NCBI RefSeq assembly: GCF_900240305.1 | Contig: NZ_LT964854.1 | Coordinates: 1,798,001-1,862,000, forward strand | Reading direction: 5' to 3' | Origin: Ottowia massiliensis | GTDB taxonomy: Bacteria > Pseudomonadota > Gammaproteobacteria > Burkholderiales > Burkholderiaceae_C | DNA length: 64,000 nt | Shown: piece by piece, positions 50,864-58,977 of the stretch | How positions within the stretch are numbered: position 1 is the first letter of the stretch | Layout: each line of letters starts with the position of its first letter | Notes under the pieces: generated by a model | Told to the model about the DNA's origin: nothing | Database searches by the model: none | The model's input: only the letters and a program-made list of their open reading frames with translations | Position numbers and translations under genes: made by a program

Positions 50864-51931
50864 ATGAAAGTCGGCATCCTCACTGGCGGCGGCGACTGCC
50901 CTGGGCTGAACGCCGTCATCCGCGCCACCGCCAAATCCCTGCTGCGCCACGGGCGGGCCGAAGTCATCGGCATCGCCGACGGCTTTGCGGGCCTGATGGA
51001 AGGGCACACCCGGGCGCTGGACTGGGCCGCCGTCAGCGGCATCCTCTTTTCGGGCGGCACCATTTTGGGCACCAGCAACCGGGCCGATCCGCTGGCCTCG
51101 CCCGCCAGCGCAGCGCACGCCTGCGCCACGGCGCGCGCGCTGGGGCTGGATGCCATCGTCGCCATCGGCGGCAACGGCACCATGACCATTGCCAACGGGC
51201 TGGCTGCGCACGGGCTGAAATTCGTGGGCGTGCCCAAAACCATCGACAACGACATTGAAGGCTGCGCCCGGAGCTTTGGCTTTGACACCGCCGTGGCCAC
51301 CGCCACCCGCGCGCTGGAGCAGGTGCAAACCACCGGCCAGAGCCACGGCCGCGTGATGATTGTGGAAACGATGGGCCGCTACGCAGGCTGGATTGCGCTG
51401 GAAGCGGGCATCGCCGGCGCGGCCGATGCCATCTTGCTGCCCGAAATCGACTTCAACCCCGCCGCCCTCGTGCGCCTGTGCCAGCGGCGCGAGCGCTGCC
51501 GCGCGCACACCGTCATCTGCATCGCCGAAGGCGCCAAGCCGGCGGGCGGCGCGCTCACCATCGAGCGCGTCATCCAGGGCAGCCCCGACCCCGTGCGCCT
51601 GGGCGGCGTGGCCCACACCCTGCGCGCCCTGCTGGAGCCGCACCTCAAAAGCGAAGTGCGCGCCACCGTTTTGGGCCACGTGCAGCGCGGCGGCCCGCCC
51701 ACGCCGTATGACCGCATCCTGGCCACCCAATTTGGCCACCAGGCCGCCAGCCTGGTGTTGCAAGGGCGCTTCAACCGCATGGTCACGCTCGCCAGCGACA
51801 CGCCCGGCAGCGCGCTGGGCGACATCGCCCTGTCGGAAGTGGCCGACCGCACCCGCTGCGTGCCGCTGAATCACCCGCTGGTCATCACCGCCCGCGAAAT
51901 CGGCGTGAGCTTTGGCGACGAGGCAGATTGA
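50864..51931 (+). CDS. pfkA: 6-phosphofructokinase, mixed ATP/PPi-type sequence
   Basis: 355 residues. Phosphorylates fructose-6-phosphate in glycolysis. Starts MKVGILTGGGDCPGLNAVIR; the phosphoryl-donor loop is IVAIGGNGTMTIANGL near residue 100 and the catalytic loop is VPKTIDNDIEG near 125; VETMGRYAGWIAL contacts the sugar phosphate. In PPi enzymes the donor loop is usually GGDD and the later Lys (PKTIDND) is present; ATP enzymes have GGDG and PGTIDND. This one has Gly with Lys, as in group III enzymes, and Asn where Asp is usual. The donor cannot be called from sequence. Confidence 0.85.
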   Translation: MKVGILTGGGDCPGLNAVIRATAKSLLRHGRAEVIGIADGFAGLMEGHTRALDWAAVSGILFSGGTILGTSNRADPLASPASAAHACATARALGLDAIVAIGGNGTMTIANGLAAHGLKFVGVPKTIDNDIEGCARSFGFDTAVATATRALEQVQTTGQSHGRVMIVETMGRYAGWIALEAGIAGAADAILLPEIDFNPAALVRLCQRRERCRAHTVICIAEGAKPAGGALTIERVIQGSPDPVRLGGVAHTLRALLEPHLKSEVRATVLGHVQRGGPPTPYDRILATQFGHQAASLVLQGRFNRMVTLASDTPGSALGDIALSEVADRTRCVPLNHPLVITAREIGVSFGDEAD

Positions 51932-51975
51932 AGCGGCGGGCGGAAAAACTGCGAACGGCCAGCGCAAGGCCACGC

Positions 51976-52075
51976 TCCTGATAGCGGCCAAGCCCGTCAA
52001 ACCGTGCGGCAAAGGCGCAAAGGCGCAAAGGCGTTTTCTGGCCCCTGAATTGGCTCCTGCTCCGTGGTGAAACCG
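51976..52075 (-). repeat. Divergent relative of the family-1 repeat
   Basis: Shares CAAACCGTGCGGCA and GTGAAACCGG with the stretch at 1636-1732, and its CCTGAATTGGCTCCTGCTCC resembles a reverse family-1 left end. It contains a short tandem GGCGCAAA repeat. Confidence 0.35.
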
Positions 52076-52121
52076 GAAGCGCAGCCTGCCCCTACGAACC
52101 GGCTTTGAACAGGCTCTGAAC

Positions 52122-52979
52122 ATGCTTTTGCCGCCGCCGCCCGCGCCCGTTTACGCCGATGAACACCTGCTGGCCTTTGACAAGCCCGCCGGCTTGCTGG
52201 CCGTGCCGGGCCGGGGGCCGGACAAGGCCGATTGCCTCAGCGCCCGCGTGCAGGCCGTCTGGCCCGAGGCGCTCATCGTCCACCGGCTAGACGAAGCCAC
52301 CAGCGGCCTCATCCTCATGGCCCGCAGCCCGCGCGTGCAGCGCCTGCTGGGCGAAGCCTTTGCGCAGCGCCGCGTACGCAAGCGCTACGAAGCCGTGGTT
52401 GGCGCCAGCGCCGCCGCCGTGGCTGCCGCTTTTGCCGCCGCTTCCACCGCCAGCCAGCCTGAGGCAGACGAGCAGTCGGATGAATGGGCGGATGAATGGG
52501 CGGACGAATGGGCGGATGAATGGCCGCAAGAGCAGGAGGCGGAAAAAGACGAAACCGCCGCCTTGTCTGCCGCCCTGTCTGCCACTTTGTTAGCCGTTTC
52601 CGCCCCGCCCGGATGGGCCGCCATCGGCCTGCCCCTGCTGCCCGACTGGCCGCGCCGCCCGCGCAGCAAGGTCGATCACGCCCACGGCAAACCCAGCCTC
52701 ACCCTCTGGCGCCCCGCAGGCGGCGGCCCGCTGCCCGGCACGGCGCGCGTGGCGCTGCGGCCCATCACGGGCCGCTCCCACCAGCTGCGCGTGCACCTGG
52801 CCGCCATCGGCCTGCCGATTGCGGGCGACGCGCTCTACGCCCCGCCCGCCGCGCAGGCGCTGGCTCCGCGCCTGCTGCTGCACGCCAGCGCCCTGCAACT
52901 GAAGCACCCAGCCACCGGCAAGCCGCTGCGCCTGGCCAGCCGGACGCAGCATTTCGACGCCCTGTTTCCCCAGGCATGA
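52122..52979 (+). CDS. RluA-family pseudouridine synthase with an acidic insertion
   Basis: 285 residues. Isomerises uridine to pseudouridine in rRNA or tRNA. The catalytic Asp is in IVHRLDEATSGLILMAR near residue 57; FDKPAGLLAVPGRG precedes it and RPITGRSHQLRVHLAAIGLP is the conserved C-terminal block. Between the two halves an insertion of about 80 residues includes four DEWA units, encoded by a 12-bp tandem repeat (GATGAATGGGCG) at 52478-52523. Such length variation may differ between strains. RluA or TruC-like substrate specificity cannot be told. Confidence 0.85.
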   Translation: MLLPPPPAPVYADEHLLAFDKPAGLLAVPGRGPDKADCLSARVQAVWPEALIVHRLDEATSGLILMARSPRVQRLLGEAFAQRRVRKRYEAVVGASAAAVAAAFAAASTASQPEADEQSDEWADEWADEWADEWPQEQEAEKDETAALSAALSATLLAVSAPPGWAAIGLPLLPDWPRRPRSKVDHAHGKPSLTLWRPAGGGPLPGTARVALRPITGRSHQLRVHLAAIGLPIAGDALYAPPAAQALAPRLLLHASALQLKHPATGKPLRLASRTQHFDALFPQA

Positions 52980-53033
52980 CGGTCCGCCAGCATCAAAAGC
53001 CATGAGTGCCGCTCCAGCGCCTCTGCGCAAAAA

Positions 53034-53122
53034 CATCAGAAAAAGGAGCGAATAAAAAGGGCCAAAATGCCGCCCTGCGCAATGTCCACTAGGACATCAT
53101 GCTATGGATAAAGGAGCGAAAT
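53034..53122 (+). repeat. Family-1 interspersed repeat, copy 15 (forward)
   Basis: Starts CATCAGAAAAAGGAGCGAAT, core GTCCACTAGGACATCATGCT, ends ATGGATAAAGGAGCGAAAT. With CTAGGAC pairing to GTCC in the core a small hairpin is possible. Confidence 0.9.
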
Positions 53123-53178
53123 AAGACCGGGTATTCAACATCCAGGCCTGCCCTCTGCCGCGCGCGGGTTTCCCCGCT

Positions 53179-53835
53179 TCACAGCGCCACAAAGCGCGGC
53201 GCGCCGCGCTCCAGGGCCAGATCGTGCTGGGCCAGCAGCGGCACGCGGGCCATGTTGGCAATGCTGCGCGAGCCGCCCAGGCTGGGGTGGAGCCTGAAGC
53301 CATACATCTCCTCCGCCTGCAAGGGGCCAAGCCGGTACGTCAGACGGGCGAACAGGGGGCGCTGCGCGTCATCTTCCTGCTCGAAGGTTTCGGGGCGCAG
53401 CCCGCCCCAGAAGCGGCGCATCTGCGCATCGGCCTCCGCGCCGGGGGCCTGTGCGGGGGCGCGGTCGGCGCTGGCGTAGTGAAAGACGATGCCCTCCAGC
53501 GGGCTGATGAGCGCCACCTGCCCCTTGCCGCTGGCCCACACCAGCAGCTCGCCAAAGGCCGTGCGGGCAATGACGGCCAGATCACGCCGCTGGCGCAGCA
53601 GCGTGCCTTGCAGCCAGCGCGCCAGCAGCGACTCGAACTCCTGCGGATTGGTCATCCACATCAGGCCATCGCCAAAACCGCAAACGCCCACCTCGCGCCA
53701 GTAAGTGAAAAGCTGCCGGGGCAGCAGGCCCGCGCAGGCGTCAAAAGCCGCCTCCGGCATTGGCTGGGCGTGCACGGGCGAGCCAAACAAGGCCAGAAAG
53801 CGCCCGAAGTCTTCATCCAGTGATTGCGGCGTCAT
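53179..53835 (-). CDS. GAD-like/DUF1851 protein, T6SS immunity protein Tdi1-like
   Basis: 218 residues. The N-terminal GAD-like part starts with SLDEDFGRFLALFGSP and has FDACAGLLPRQLFTYWREVGVCGFGDGLMW. The C-terminal part, from about residue 85, is DUF1851-like (IARTAFGELLVWA, GSRSIANMARVPLLAQHDLA). Proteins of this make-up are known as immunity partners of ADP-ribosylating type VI effectors (Tdi1). No cognate toxin gene adjoins it, so it is an orphan immunity gene, perhaps kept to resist neighbours. The gene is followed by no partner and preceded by yeiH. Confidence 0.75.
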   Translation of the reverse strand: MTPQSLDEDFGRFLALFGSPVHAQPMPEAAFDACAGLLPRQLFTYWREVGVCGFGDGLMWMTNPQEFESLLARWLQGTLLRQRRDLAVIARTAFGELLVWASGKGQVALISPLEGIVFHYASADRAPAQAPGAEADAQMRRFWGGLRPETFEQEDDAQRPLFARLTYRLGPLQAEEMYGFRLHPSLGGSRSIANMARVPLLAQHDLALERGAPRFVAL

Positions 53836-53864
53836 GTGTCAGCTCCTTTGCAAAAAGGAAAAAA

Positions 53865-54917
53865 TCAGGCGGCCAGCAGCACCTGCACGAGGCCGCCCGC
53901 GCCCACCAGCCACGCGAAAACCAGCAGCCCCAGCAGCAAAGGCCTGATTCCCGCTTGCCGTATGGCGGAAAAATGCGTGGAAAGCCCCAGCGCCGCCATC
54001 GCCATGGCCAGCAGCCAGGTATCGGCCTGCACCAGCGCCGCCACCCAGGCGGCAGGCAGCAGGTTCAGCGAATTGAACAGCATCACGCCAATGAAAACGA
54101 AGGCAAACCAGGGAATGACGATGCGGCCTTCCCCCTCCTTTTCGCCCTGGCCCGTTCGCCCTTGCGGCGCAGGCGCGCCGCGCCGCCCCAGCCACAGCGA
54201 CAGCAGCAGCAAAAAAGGCGCCAGCATCATCACGCGGATCATCTTGGTCGTCACCGCAATATCGGCCACCGCCGCATTGATGGCCTTGCCCGCCGCCACC
54301 ACCTGCGCCACCTCGTGCACGCTGGAGCCGATGTACACGCCAAACTGCCCGTCCGACAGCGGCCACCAGTGCCAGGCGTGCATCTGCGGATACAGAAAAA
54401 TGCCCGCCGTGCCGTAAATCACCACCGTCGCCACCGCCACCGCCACGCGGTCAGCGCCTGCGCGCAGCACCGGCGCCGTGGCAATCACCGCCGCCGCGCC
54501 GCAAATGCTGCTGCCCGCGCCCATCAGCAGCACCGTCTGCCGCTCCATCTTCAGCCAGCGCAGGCCCAGCCAGCAAGTCAGCAAAAAAGTGGAAGCGAGC
54601 ATCAGCGCATCCGCCGCGAAACTGGCCAGCCCCACATCCAGCACCTGCCCCAGCGTCAGCCGGAAGCCATACAGCATGATCCCCAGCCGCAGCAACGGCC
54701 CCTTGCAAAACAGCATGCCCGCATGACAGCGCACCGCCACGCGCGGATAAACCGTGTTGCCCGCCAGCATGCCGATGACGATGGCCAGCGTCAGCAGGCT
54801 GAACCCCGCCTGCGCCGCCCACGCGCTGCGCCCCGCCAGCCAGGCCGCCGCAACCACCGCGCTCACCGCCAGCAGCCCCGCCGCCTTGGCCAGCGGCCCC
54901 GTTCCTTCAGATCGCAT
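53865..54917 (-). CDS. yeiH: YeiH/UPF0324 family inner-membrane protein
   Basis: 350 residues with about ten predicted helices. Family hallmarks are LTLAIVIGMLAGNTVYP, the LLRLGIMLYGFRLTLGQVLD segment near residue 75, MGAGSSICGAAAVIATAPVL near 130, and GSSVHEVAQVVAAGKAI near 195. Called putative sulfate exporters in annotations, but the function is not firmly established. It lies 29 nt upstream of the Tdi1-like gene, on the same strand. Confidence 0.87.
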   Translation of the reverse strand: MRSEGTGPLAKAAGLLAVSAVVAAAWLAGRSAWAAQAGFSLLTLAIVIGMLAGNTVYPRVAVRCHAGMLFCKGPLLRLGIMLYGFRLTLGQVLDVGLASFAADALMLASTFLLTCWLGLRWLKMERQTVLLMGAGSSICGAAAVIATAPVLRAGADRVAVAVATVVIYGTAGIFLYPQMHAWHWWPLSDGQFGVYIGSSVHEVAQVVAAGKAINAAVADIAVTTKMIRVMMLAPFLLLLSLWLGRRGAPAPQGRTGQGEKEGEGRIVIPWFAFVFIGVMLFNSLNLLPAAWVAALVQADTWLLAMAMAALGLSTHFSAIRQAGIRPLLLGLLVFAWLVGAGGLVQVLLAA

Positions 54918-55018
54918 CGCCCGTTTCTCCTGCCGCCATTATCTGGCGGGGGCGGCGGCGGCCTTCTTGCGCCAGGGCAAAACAAGGCGCGGCGGCGCGG
55001 CGGGCGGGCGAATAGGCG

Positions 55019-55426
55019 CTATCCGTTCATCCACACCCCTGCCAGCAGCAGGGCGCAAACCAGCAGAAAAGCCAGCCATTGGGGCTGCGCCTGGAAATAA
55101 TCCGCCCAGCCAGCGCGCGAGAAAAAAAGCGTTCCCAGCCAAAAAAGCGCGTAAAACGCATGCAGCAGGGCGATGAACAAAATCAGCCAAAAATGAAAGC
55201 CCATGATTTTCGCCCCCATCAGCAGGCAGAAAACCGCGCCCAGCAGCAAATCGGCGCTGACCATGTGAAAAACGCCATGCCCCGTCAGCCAGTAATCAAA
55301 AGCCTTGCCCGCATCCGCCCGCGCCGGGCCGGGGCGAAGCCGCCGAAACTCCGCGCCGCCCGCGAAAAAATGAATGCCGCATAAAACAAGCTGAACCACG
55401 CCTGCTGAAAGAACCCAGTAATTCAT
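55019..55426 (-). CDS. Small membrane protein of unknown function
   Basis: 135 residues with four hydrophobic segments (VLSAGVVQLVLCGIHFFAG, MVSADLLLGAVFCLLMGAK, FHFWLILFIALLHAFYALF, WLAFLLVCALLLAGVWMNG). Not recognised; the general appearance is of DUF-type four-helix inner-membrane proteins. Preceded by no partner on the same strand. Confidence 0.55.
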   Translation of the reverse strand: MNYWVLSAGVVQLVLCGIHFFAGGAEFRRLRPGPARADAGKAFDYWLTGHGVFHMVSADLLLGAVFCLLMGAKIMGFHFWLILFIALLHAFYALFWLGTLFFSRAGWADYFQAQPQWLAFLLVCALLLAGVWMNG

Positions 55427-55671
55427 GAAACCATCGCCATTTGCTATTGAAACCTGCGCAGAGCCTGGCTGGAAGAAACCGCAGGCCGCCCGAGTCCACG
55501 CTTTTCACCCCCATTCTCCGAATTTGAGCAAGCTCTCTGCGCAGCCCATTCTTCCGGAAACAACCCGTCCGGAATCAAAAGCGGCATTCTAAATACAGCA
55601 GGCTGGTGACCTGACGCTATTTCTTGATGCCCCGCAAAGTCATGACCCTGAACTTTTTGGGAGGGAACGGC
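55427..55671. other. Intergenic stretch before the immunity-gene array
   Basis: Nothing supportable as a gene. Composition drops in GC from here into the toxin-immunity locus. A short minus-strand frame at 55617-55671 reads KKFRVMTLRGIKK after the KQME stop of a type-A gene; I do not believe it is translated. Confidence 0.4.
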
Positions 55672-55959
55672 TTATTCCATCTGCTTGATATTTCTGTTCC
55701 ACAGGGCCATGGCGGTATCGACGCCTTTTTTGCGGTCGCCTGAATCGAAGGCGGCGAACATTTCTTCAATCTGGGCGTCGATGGCGGGAATGAGGGCGGC
55801 ATCGCGCTTGAGCTGGCCCTTGGCTTCGGACCAGTAGCGCAGCATATCGGTCCGGTTTTGTTCATAGTGGATGGCGGGAAATGGATAACGGTCTGGTGCG
55901 AACATGGCGCACAAGGCCACTTCGGCGGAGAAATCAGCGAGCAGTTTCTTGAGGGACAT
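55672..55959 (-). CDS. Candidate immunity protein, type A (copy A')
   Basis: 95 residues, all-helical by appearance, no signal peptide or membrane segment. Reads MSLKKLLADFSAEVALCAMF ... YWSEAKGQLKRDAALIPAID ... FAAFDSGDRKKGVDTAMALW. It differs from the second type-A gene (57209) mainly in residues 1-45. Not a family I can name. All six genes of this array share the frame YW(S/A)-AK-(L)KRD-I-PI(D/E)A--(E)-F-AFxSG--KG, so they arose by duplication. Immunity function is inferred from position after a toxin gene. Confidence 0.65.
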   Translation of the reverse strand: MSLKKLLADFSAEVALCAMFAPDRYPFPAIHYEQNRTDMLRYWSEAKGQLKRDAALIPAIDAQIEEMFAAFDSGDRKKGVDTAMALWNRNIKQME

Positions 55960-55989
55960 GATGAAAAGGTGAAAATATGAGGGGCAAAC

Positions 55990-56031
55990 TAAAAATGCCG
56001 CCATTGATATGGATCGAAGCAATGGCGGCAT
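55990..56031 (-). terminator. Terminator between type-B and type-A immunity genes
   Basis: On the minus strand ATGCCGCCATTG pairs perfectly with CAATGGCGGCAT around a 13-base loop and is followed by TTTTTA. A degenerate counterpart with the same CAATGGCGGCATTT arm lies at 57526-57583 in the other B-A pair. It implies the A' gene has its own promoter or relies on read-through. Confidence 0.75.
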
Positions 56032-56049
56032 TCCGGGGCAGCAAGTCGG

Positions 56050-56346
56050 TTAGCGCAATTTCTCGATTTGAGCGCCATACAGAGCCATTGCGAGGAGAAC
56101 GCCTTTATCCTTGTCGCCGGATCCAAAGGCGCAAAACATCTCATCCATCAGGGCTTCAATGAGCGCGATGCGATCCGTGTCGCGCTTGAGCTTCAATTTG
56201 ATTGCAGCCCAGTAACGCTGGACATTGGATTTTTTTTCCTCATAGAGTCCGTAGCACATTGATTTCGGATTCATTGAAGATACGCAGAGGAGCAGGCTGC
56301 CAGAAAGACAATCCAGCAGTTCTCTCAAATTCATGGTATTGGTCAT
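56050..56346 (-). CDS. Candidate immunity protein, type B (copy B')
   Basis: 98 residues: MTNTMNLRELLDCLSGSLLL ... PKSMCYGLYEEKKSNVQRYW ... RIALIEALMDEMFCAFGSGD. Near-identical in many stretches to the type-B gene at 57583 (PKSMHYGSYEEQKSNIQRYW), diverging at the C-terminus, where it matches the type-C protein instead (MDEMFCAF, DKGVLLAMALYG). That mosaic pattern suggests recombination between array members. Confidence 0.65.
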   Translation of the reverse strand: MTNTMNLRELLDCLSGSLLLCVSSMNPKSMCYGLYEEKKSNVQRYWAAIKLKLKRDTDRIALIEALMDEMFCAFGSGDKDKGVLLAMALYGAQIEKLR

Positions 56347-56371
56347 TTTGGAGAAAGAGGGAACTTGTTTC

Positions 56372-56596
56372 TCACTTTACTGATTCAAAGGCGGCAGACA
56401 TCTCAGCCATCAGTGCTTCAATGGGGGCTATTTGATTCAAATCTCTTTTCATCTTCTCCTTGGCATCAGACCAGTGCCGCAGGATATTCTTTTTGTTTGG
56501 CTCGTAAGTTATGTGTGGTGATGCACAGCGGTCCGGCGCTAATGTGATGCTGACAAGTTCATCAGCCAGATAGTCAAGGGATTCTCTTAATGTCAT
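56372..56596 (-). CDS. Candidate immunity protein, type C, shortened (copy C')
   Basis: 74 residues: MTLRESLDYLADELVSITLA ... PIEALMAEMSAAFESVK and stop. Compared with the type-C gene at 56700 it lacks the last 20 residues (SGNQDKGVLIAMALWG...). It may be a decaying copy or a short form. Confidence 0.5.
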   Translation of the reverse strand: MTLRESLDYLADELVSITLAPDRCASPHITYEPNKKNILRHWSDAKEKMKRDLNQIAPIEALMAEMSAAFESVK

Positions 56597-56699
56597 GGCA
56601 TGGCCTTTGGAATAAATTCCGTCCTGAATCGGTCTGAAAGACTTATTCCCACTGGCATATAGCAAACCAAAGACGGCATTTGAGAGGGGGCGCGGCTGG

Positions 56700-56984
56700 C
56701 TAGCGTAGTTTCTTGATATGGCCGCAGCCCCACAAGGCCATTGCAATGAGAACGCCCTTGTCTTGGTTTCCGGATTCAAAGGCGCAAAACATCTCATCCA
56801 TCAGGGCATCAATAGGCGCGATGTGGTCCACGTCGCGCCTGAGCTTTGGTTTGGCCTCAGCCCAGTATTCCAATATTCGGGCCTTCCTTGACTTATATGC
56901 CATGCGGAAGGCGTGCGGATCCTTTCTTAGCGTAATACCGACCAGTGCGTCGGCAAGATAGCTAAGTGATTCATTCAAAGTCAT
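56700..56984 (-). CDS. Candidate immunity protein, type C
   Basis: 94 residues: MTLNESLSYLADALVGITLR ... AYKSRKARILEYWAEAKPKL ... FCAFESGNQDKGVLIAMALW. It lies directly after the decayed toxin tip at 57001-57170, as the type-B gene lies directly after the intact toxin end. That suggests C was the original partner of the older toxin. Confidence 0.62.
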   Translation of the reverse strand: MTLNESLSYLADALVGITLRKDPHAFRMAYKSRKARILEYWAEAKPKLRRDVDHIAPIDALMDEMFCAFESGNQDKGVLIAMALWGCGHIKKLR

Positions 56985-57000
56985 GGCATAAGCTCTTTGG

Positions 57001-57170
57001 GAGGAAGGAGGGATCTTGTTGATATTCTACCTGGGAATGGAATACGAGCCGCTCAGCGCATCAGAGCGAATAATCATGTCATGGCCTTCGTGGATGGAAC
57101 GCCATTATCCAGCTTGCCGGATATTCTCATTCACAAAGACTGCGTGCTGTGCATACAAATATTCATCTGC
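57001..57170 (-). pseudogene. Decayed second copy of the toxin C-terminal tip
   Basis: Aligns base for base with 57883-58025, the last 45 codons of the toxin: CTTGTTGATAT, GGGAATGG(A/C)ATACGAGCC and ATGGCCTTCG are shared. The translation reads IHEGHDMIIRSDALSGSYSI with two in-frame stops, against SIREGHYMVIRPDALGGSYA in the toxin. It is therefore a relic of an alternative or former toxin end. Confidence 0.78.
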
Positions 57171-57208
57171 TCCATCAAGCGGGCGCCCATTTGGCTGTCA
57201 AGGGCCGG

Positions 57209-57493
57209 CTATTCCATTTGCTTGATATTTCTGTTCCACAGGGCCATGGCGGTATCGGCGCCTTTTTTGCGGTCGCCTGAATCGAAGGCGGCGAACATTT
57301 CCTCAATCTGGGCGTCGATGGCGGGAATGAGGGCGGCATCGCGCTTGAGCTGGCCTTTGGCTTCGGACCAGTAGCGCAGCAGGTTTGCCTTGTTTTGTTC
57401 GTAGCTCATTGGCATCAGGTAGCGGTCATGCGCGAACATGGCGCAAAAGGCGACTTCAGTGGAGAAATCGGCGAGGGTTTCTTTGAGAGACAT
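57209..57493 (-). CDS. Candidate immunity protein, type A
   Basis: 94 residues: MSLKETLADFSTEVAFCAMF ... YEQNKANLLRYWSEAKGQLK ... FDSGDRKKGADTAMALWNRN. Its second half is almost identical, at DNA level too, to the type-A' gene at 55672, so the duplication is recent. Encoded after type B with 89 nt between. Confidence 0.65.
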   Translation of the reverse strand: MSLKETLADFSTEVAFCAMFAHDRYLMPMSYEQNKANLLRYWSEAKGQLKRDAALIPAIDAQIEEMFAAFDSGDRKKGADTAMALWNRNIKQME

Positions 57494-57582
57494 AATGCAG
57501 AAACGTCAGAGGGATTCAGGGGAATACTGCCATTGGCATCCGCCCAAATGCGCCAGCTACTTGAAAATAGCAATGGCGGCAT

Positions 57583-57879
57583 TTACCGGAATTTTTCAAA
57601 CTGGCTGCCCCATAGAGACATAGTAATGTTTATTCCTTTGTCTCTTCTGCCAGATTCAAAAGCAGCGAACGCCTCGCTGAGCATGGCTTCAATGGGTGCG
57701 ATACGATCCGTGTCGCGTTTGAGCTTCAATTTGATTTCGGCCCAGTATCGCTGAATATTGGATTTCTGTTCCTCATAGGATCCGTAGTGCATTGATTTCG
57801 GATTCACAGAAGCTACACAGAGAAGCAGGCTGCCAAAAAAGCAATCCAGTAATTCTCTCAAATTCATGGTGTCGGTCAT
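57583..57879 (-). CDS. Candidate immunity protein, type B, cognate to the adjacent toxin
   Basis: 98 residues: MTDTMNLRELLDCFFGSLLL ... EEQKSNIQRYWAEIKLKLKR ... FAAFESGRRDKGINITMSLW. Its ATG overlaps the toxin stop codon (4 bp, ATGA type), so the two are translated together, the classic arrangement for a toxin and its immunity protein. Confidence 0.75.
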   Translation of the reverse strand: MTDTMNLRELLDCFFGSLLLCVASVNPKSMHYGSYEEQKSNIQRYWAEIKLKLKRDTDRIAPIEAMLSEAFAAFESGRRDKGINITMSLWGSQFEKFR

Positions 57880-58977
57880 TTTGGAGAAAGAGGAAACTTG
57901 TTGATATATCGCCCGGGAATGGCATACGAGCCTCCCAGCGCGTCGGGGCGGATGACCATGTAATGGCCTTCGCGGATCGAATGCCATTGCCTGATTTGCC
58001 GGGTATTGGGGTTCTTGAAGGCCAGAGTGCTGTCGAGGTAAAAGTTTTCTCCCAAACGTGCATCAGGAATGCCATACCGGTCTGAATCAGGCGAAGTGAT
58101 ATACCGGTTGATGGCGGCTATTTGAGATGACTGGCTCTCATTGATGCCCAGGCTATTTAAAGCATCTCGTAGGATTTGGCGAGATGATCTATCTACGTGC
58201 CTGCCAATAGCCATATTCAAACTGATCTCATGTGGGCGCCGCAATTTGCCCTGACTTTCCAGCTCCAAAGCTTCCTGATATGCGTCATTCACCGCTTGAT
58301 ACTGCAAATTGATCATATGCCTCTCAAATTCCTGCACCGTCATATTCTGATTGCCAATGCGAATATCGCGGTAGTTTTCGCCCCAGGTTGCGCGCAAGCG
58401 CCGGTCTTGCAGGAAGGCGTTGTAGTCGCTTTGCAGGCGTTGCGCGGTAGCCTGATAGTCGCGCACGAGGTTGCCGCCGTTCACCCAGGCCATCTGGTAT
58501 TCGTTGGAGACGTTGGTCATGCCCGCCTCGCGCATGCGCTGGCGCATGTCATCAATCTGGCGCTTGGCGTTGGCTCGATCGTTGATTTGCCTCATCCGGG
58601 CCAAATCGTTGTACAGGGCCGGAAGCTCGCCCAGAAAGCCAATCGGGTCTGCTGCCAGATTCAGCGCGGCATCCCAGCCCTGATTGACGACGGGCGAAAC
58701 CGCGCGCATTCCGCGCGGTGCGCGCGGAGCGCCGCCGCCGGTGGGGATGAAGTCGCCGCTGTCGGGCAGGGAGTCTTCGCGGGCCTGCTCGGCGATCAGC
58801 TCGCGCACGACCTGGCGGTGAATGTCGCGCAGGTGTTCGGGGATGAATGAGTCGGGCTGGGAGTGGTCCCTGTTGTCGCGCTGGATGGGGCCGCCGCCGC
58901 TGTCTTCGCTGATGACGCGGCCAGCGAACGGAGGCGGCGGGCTGCCTGCTGGCGGGGCGGGGGGCGCGGGTTCAATG
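57876..58977 (-). CDS. Polymorphic toxin, C-terminal 366 residues (5' end lost at contig end)
   Basis: Only the C-terminal part is present; reading upstream of 58977 runs into adapter sequence, so the apparent start MWFFFSSKRRAYEKG is false. Visible: a Pro-rich linker (PAPPAPPAGSPPPPFAG), a helical region with DLARMRQINDRANAKRQIDD, MINLQYQAVNDAYQEALELE, then HEISLNMAIGRHVDRSSRQI and a C-terminal domain with SDRYGIPDARLGENFYLD and WHSIREGHYMVIRPDALGGS. I do not recognise the toxin fold. A large secreted toxin is inferred from domain style, the coupled immunity gene and the duplicate tip. Confidence 0.65.
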
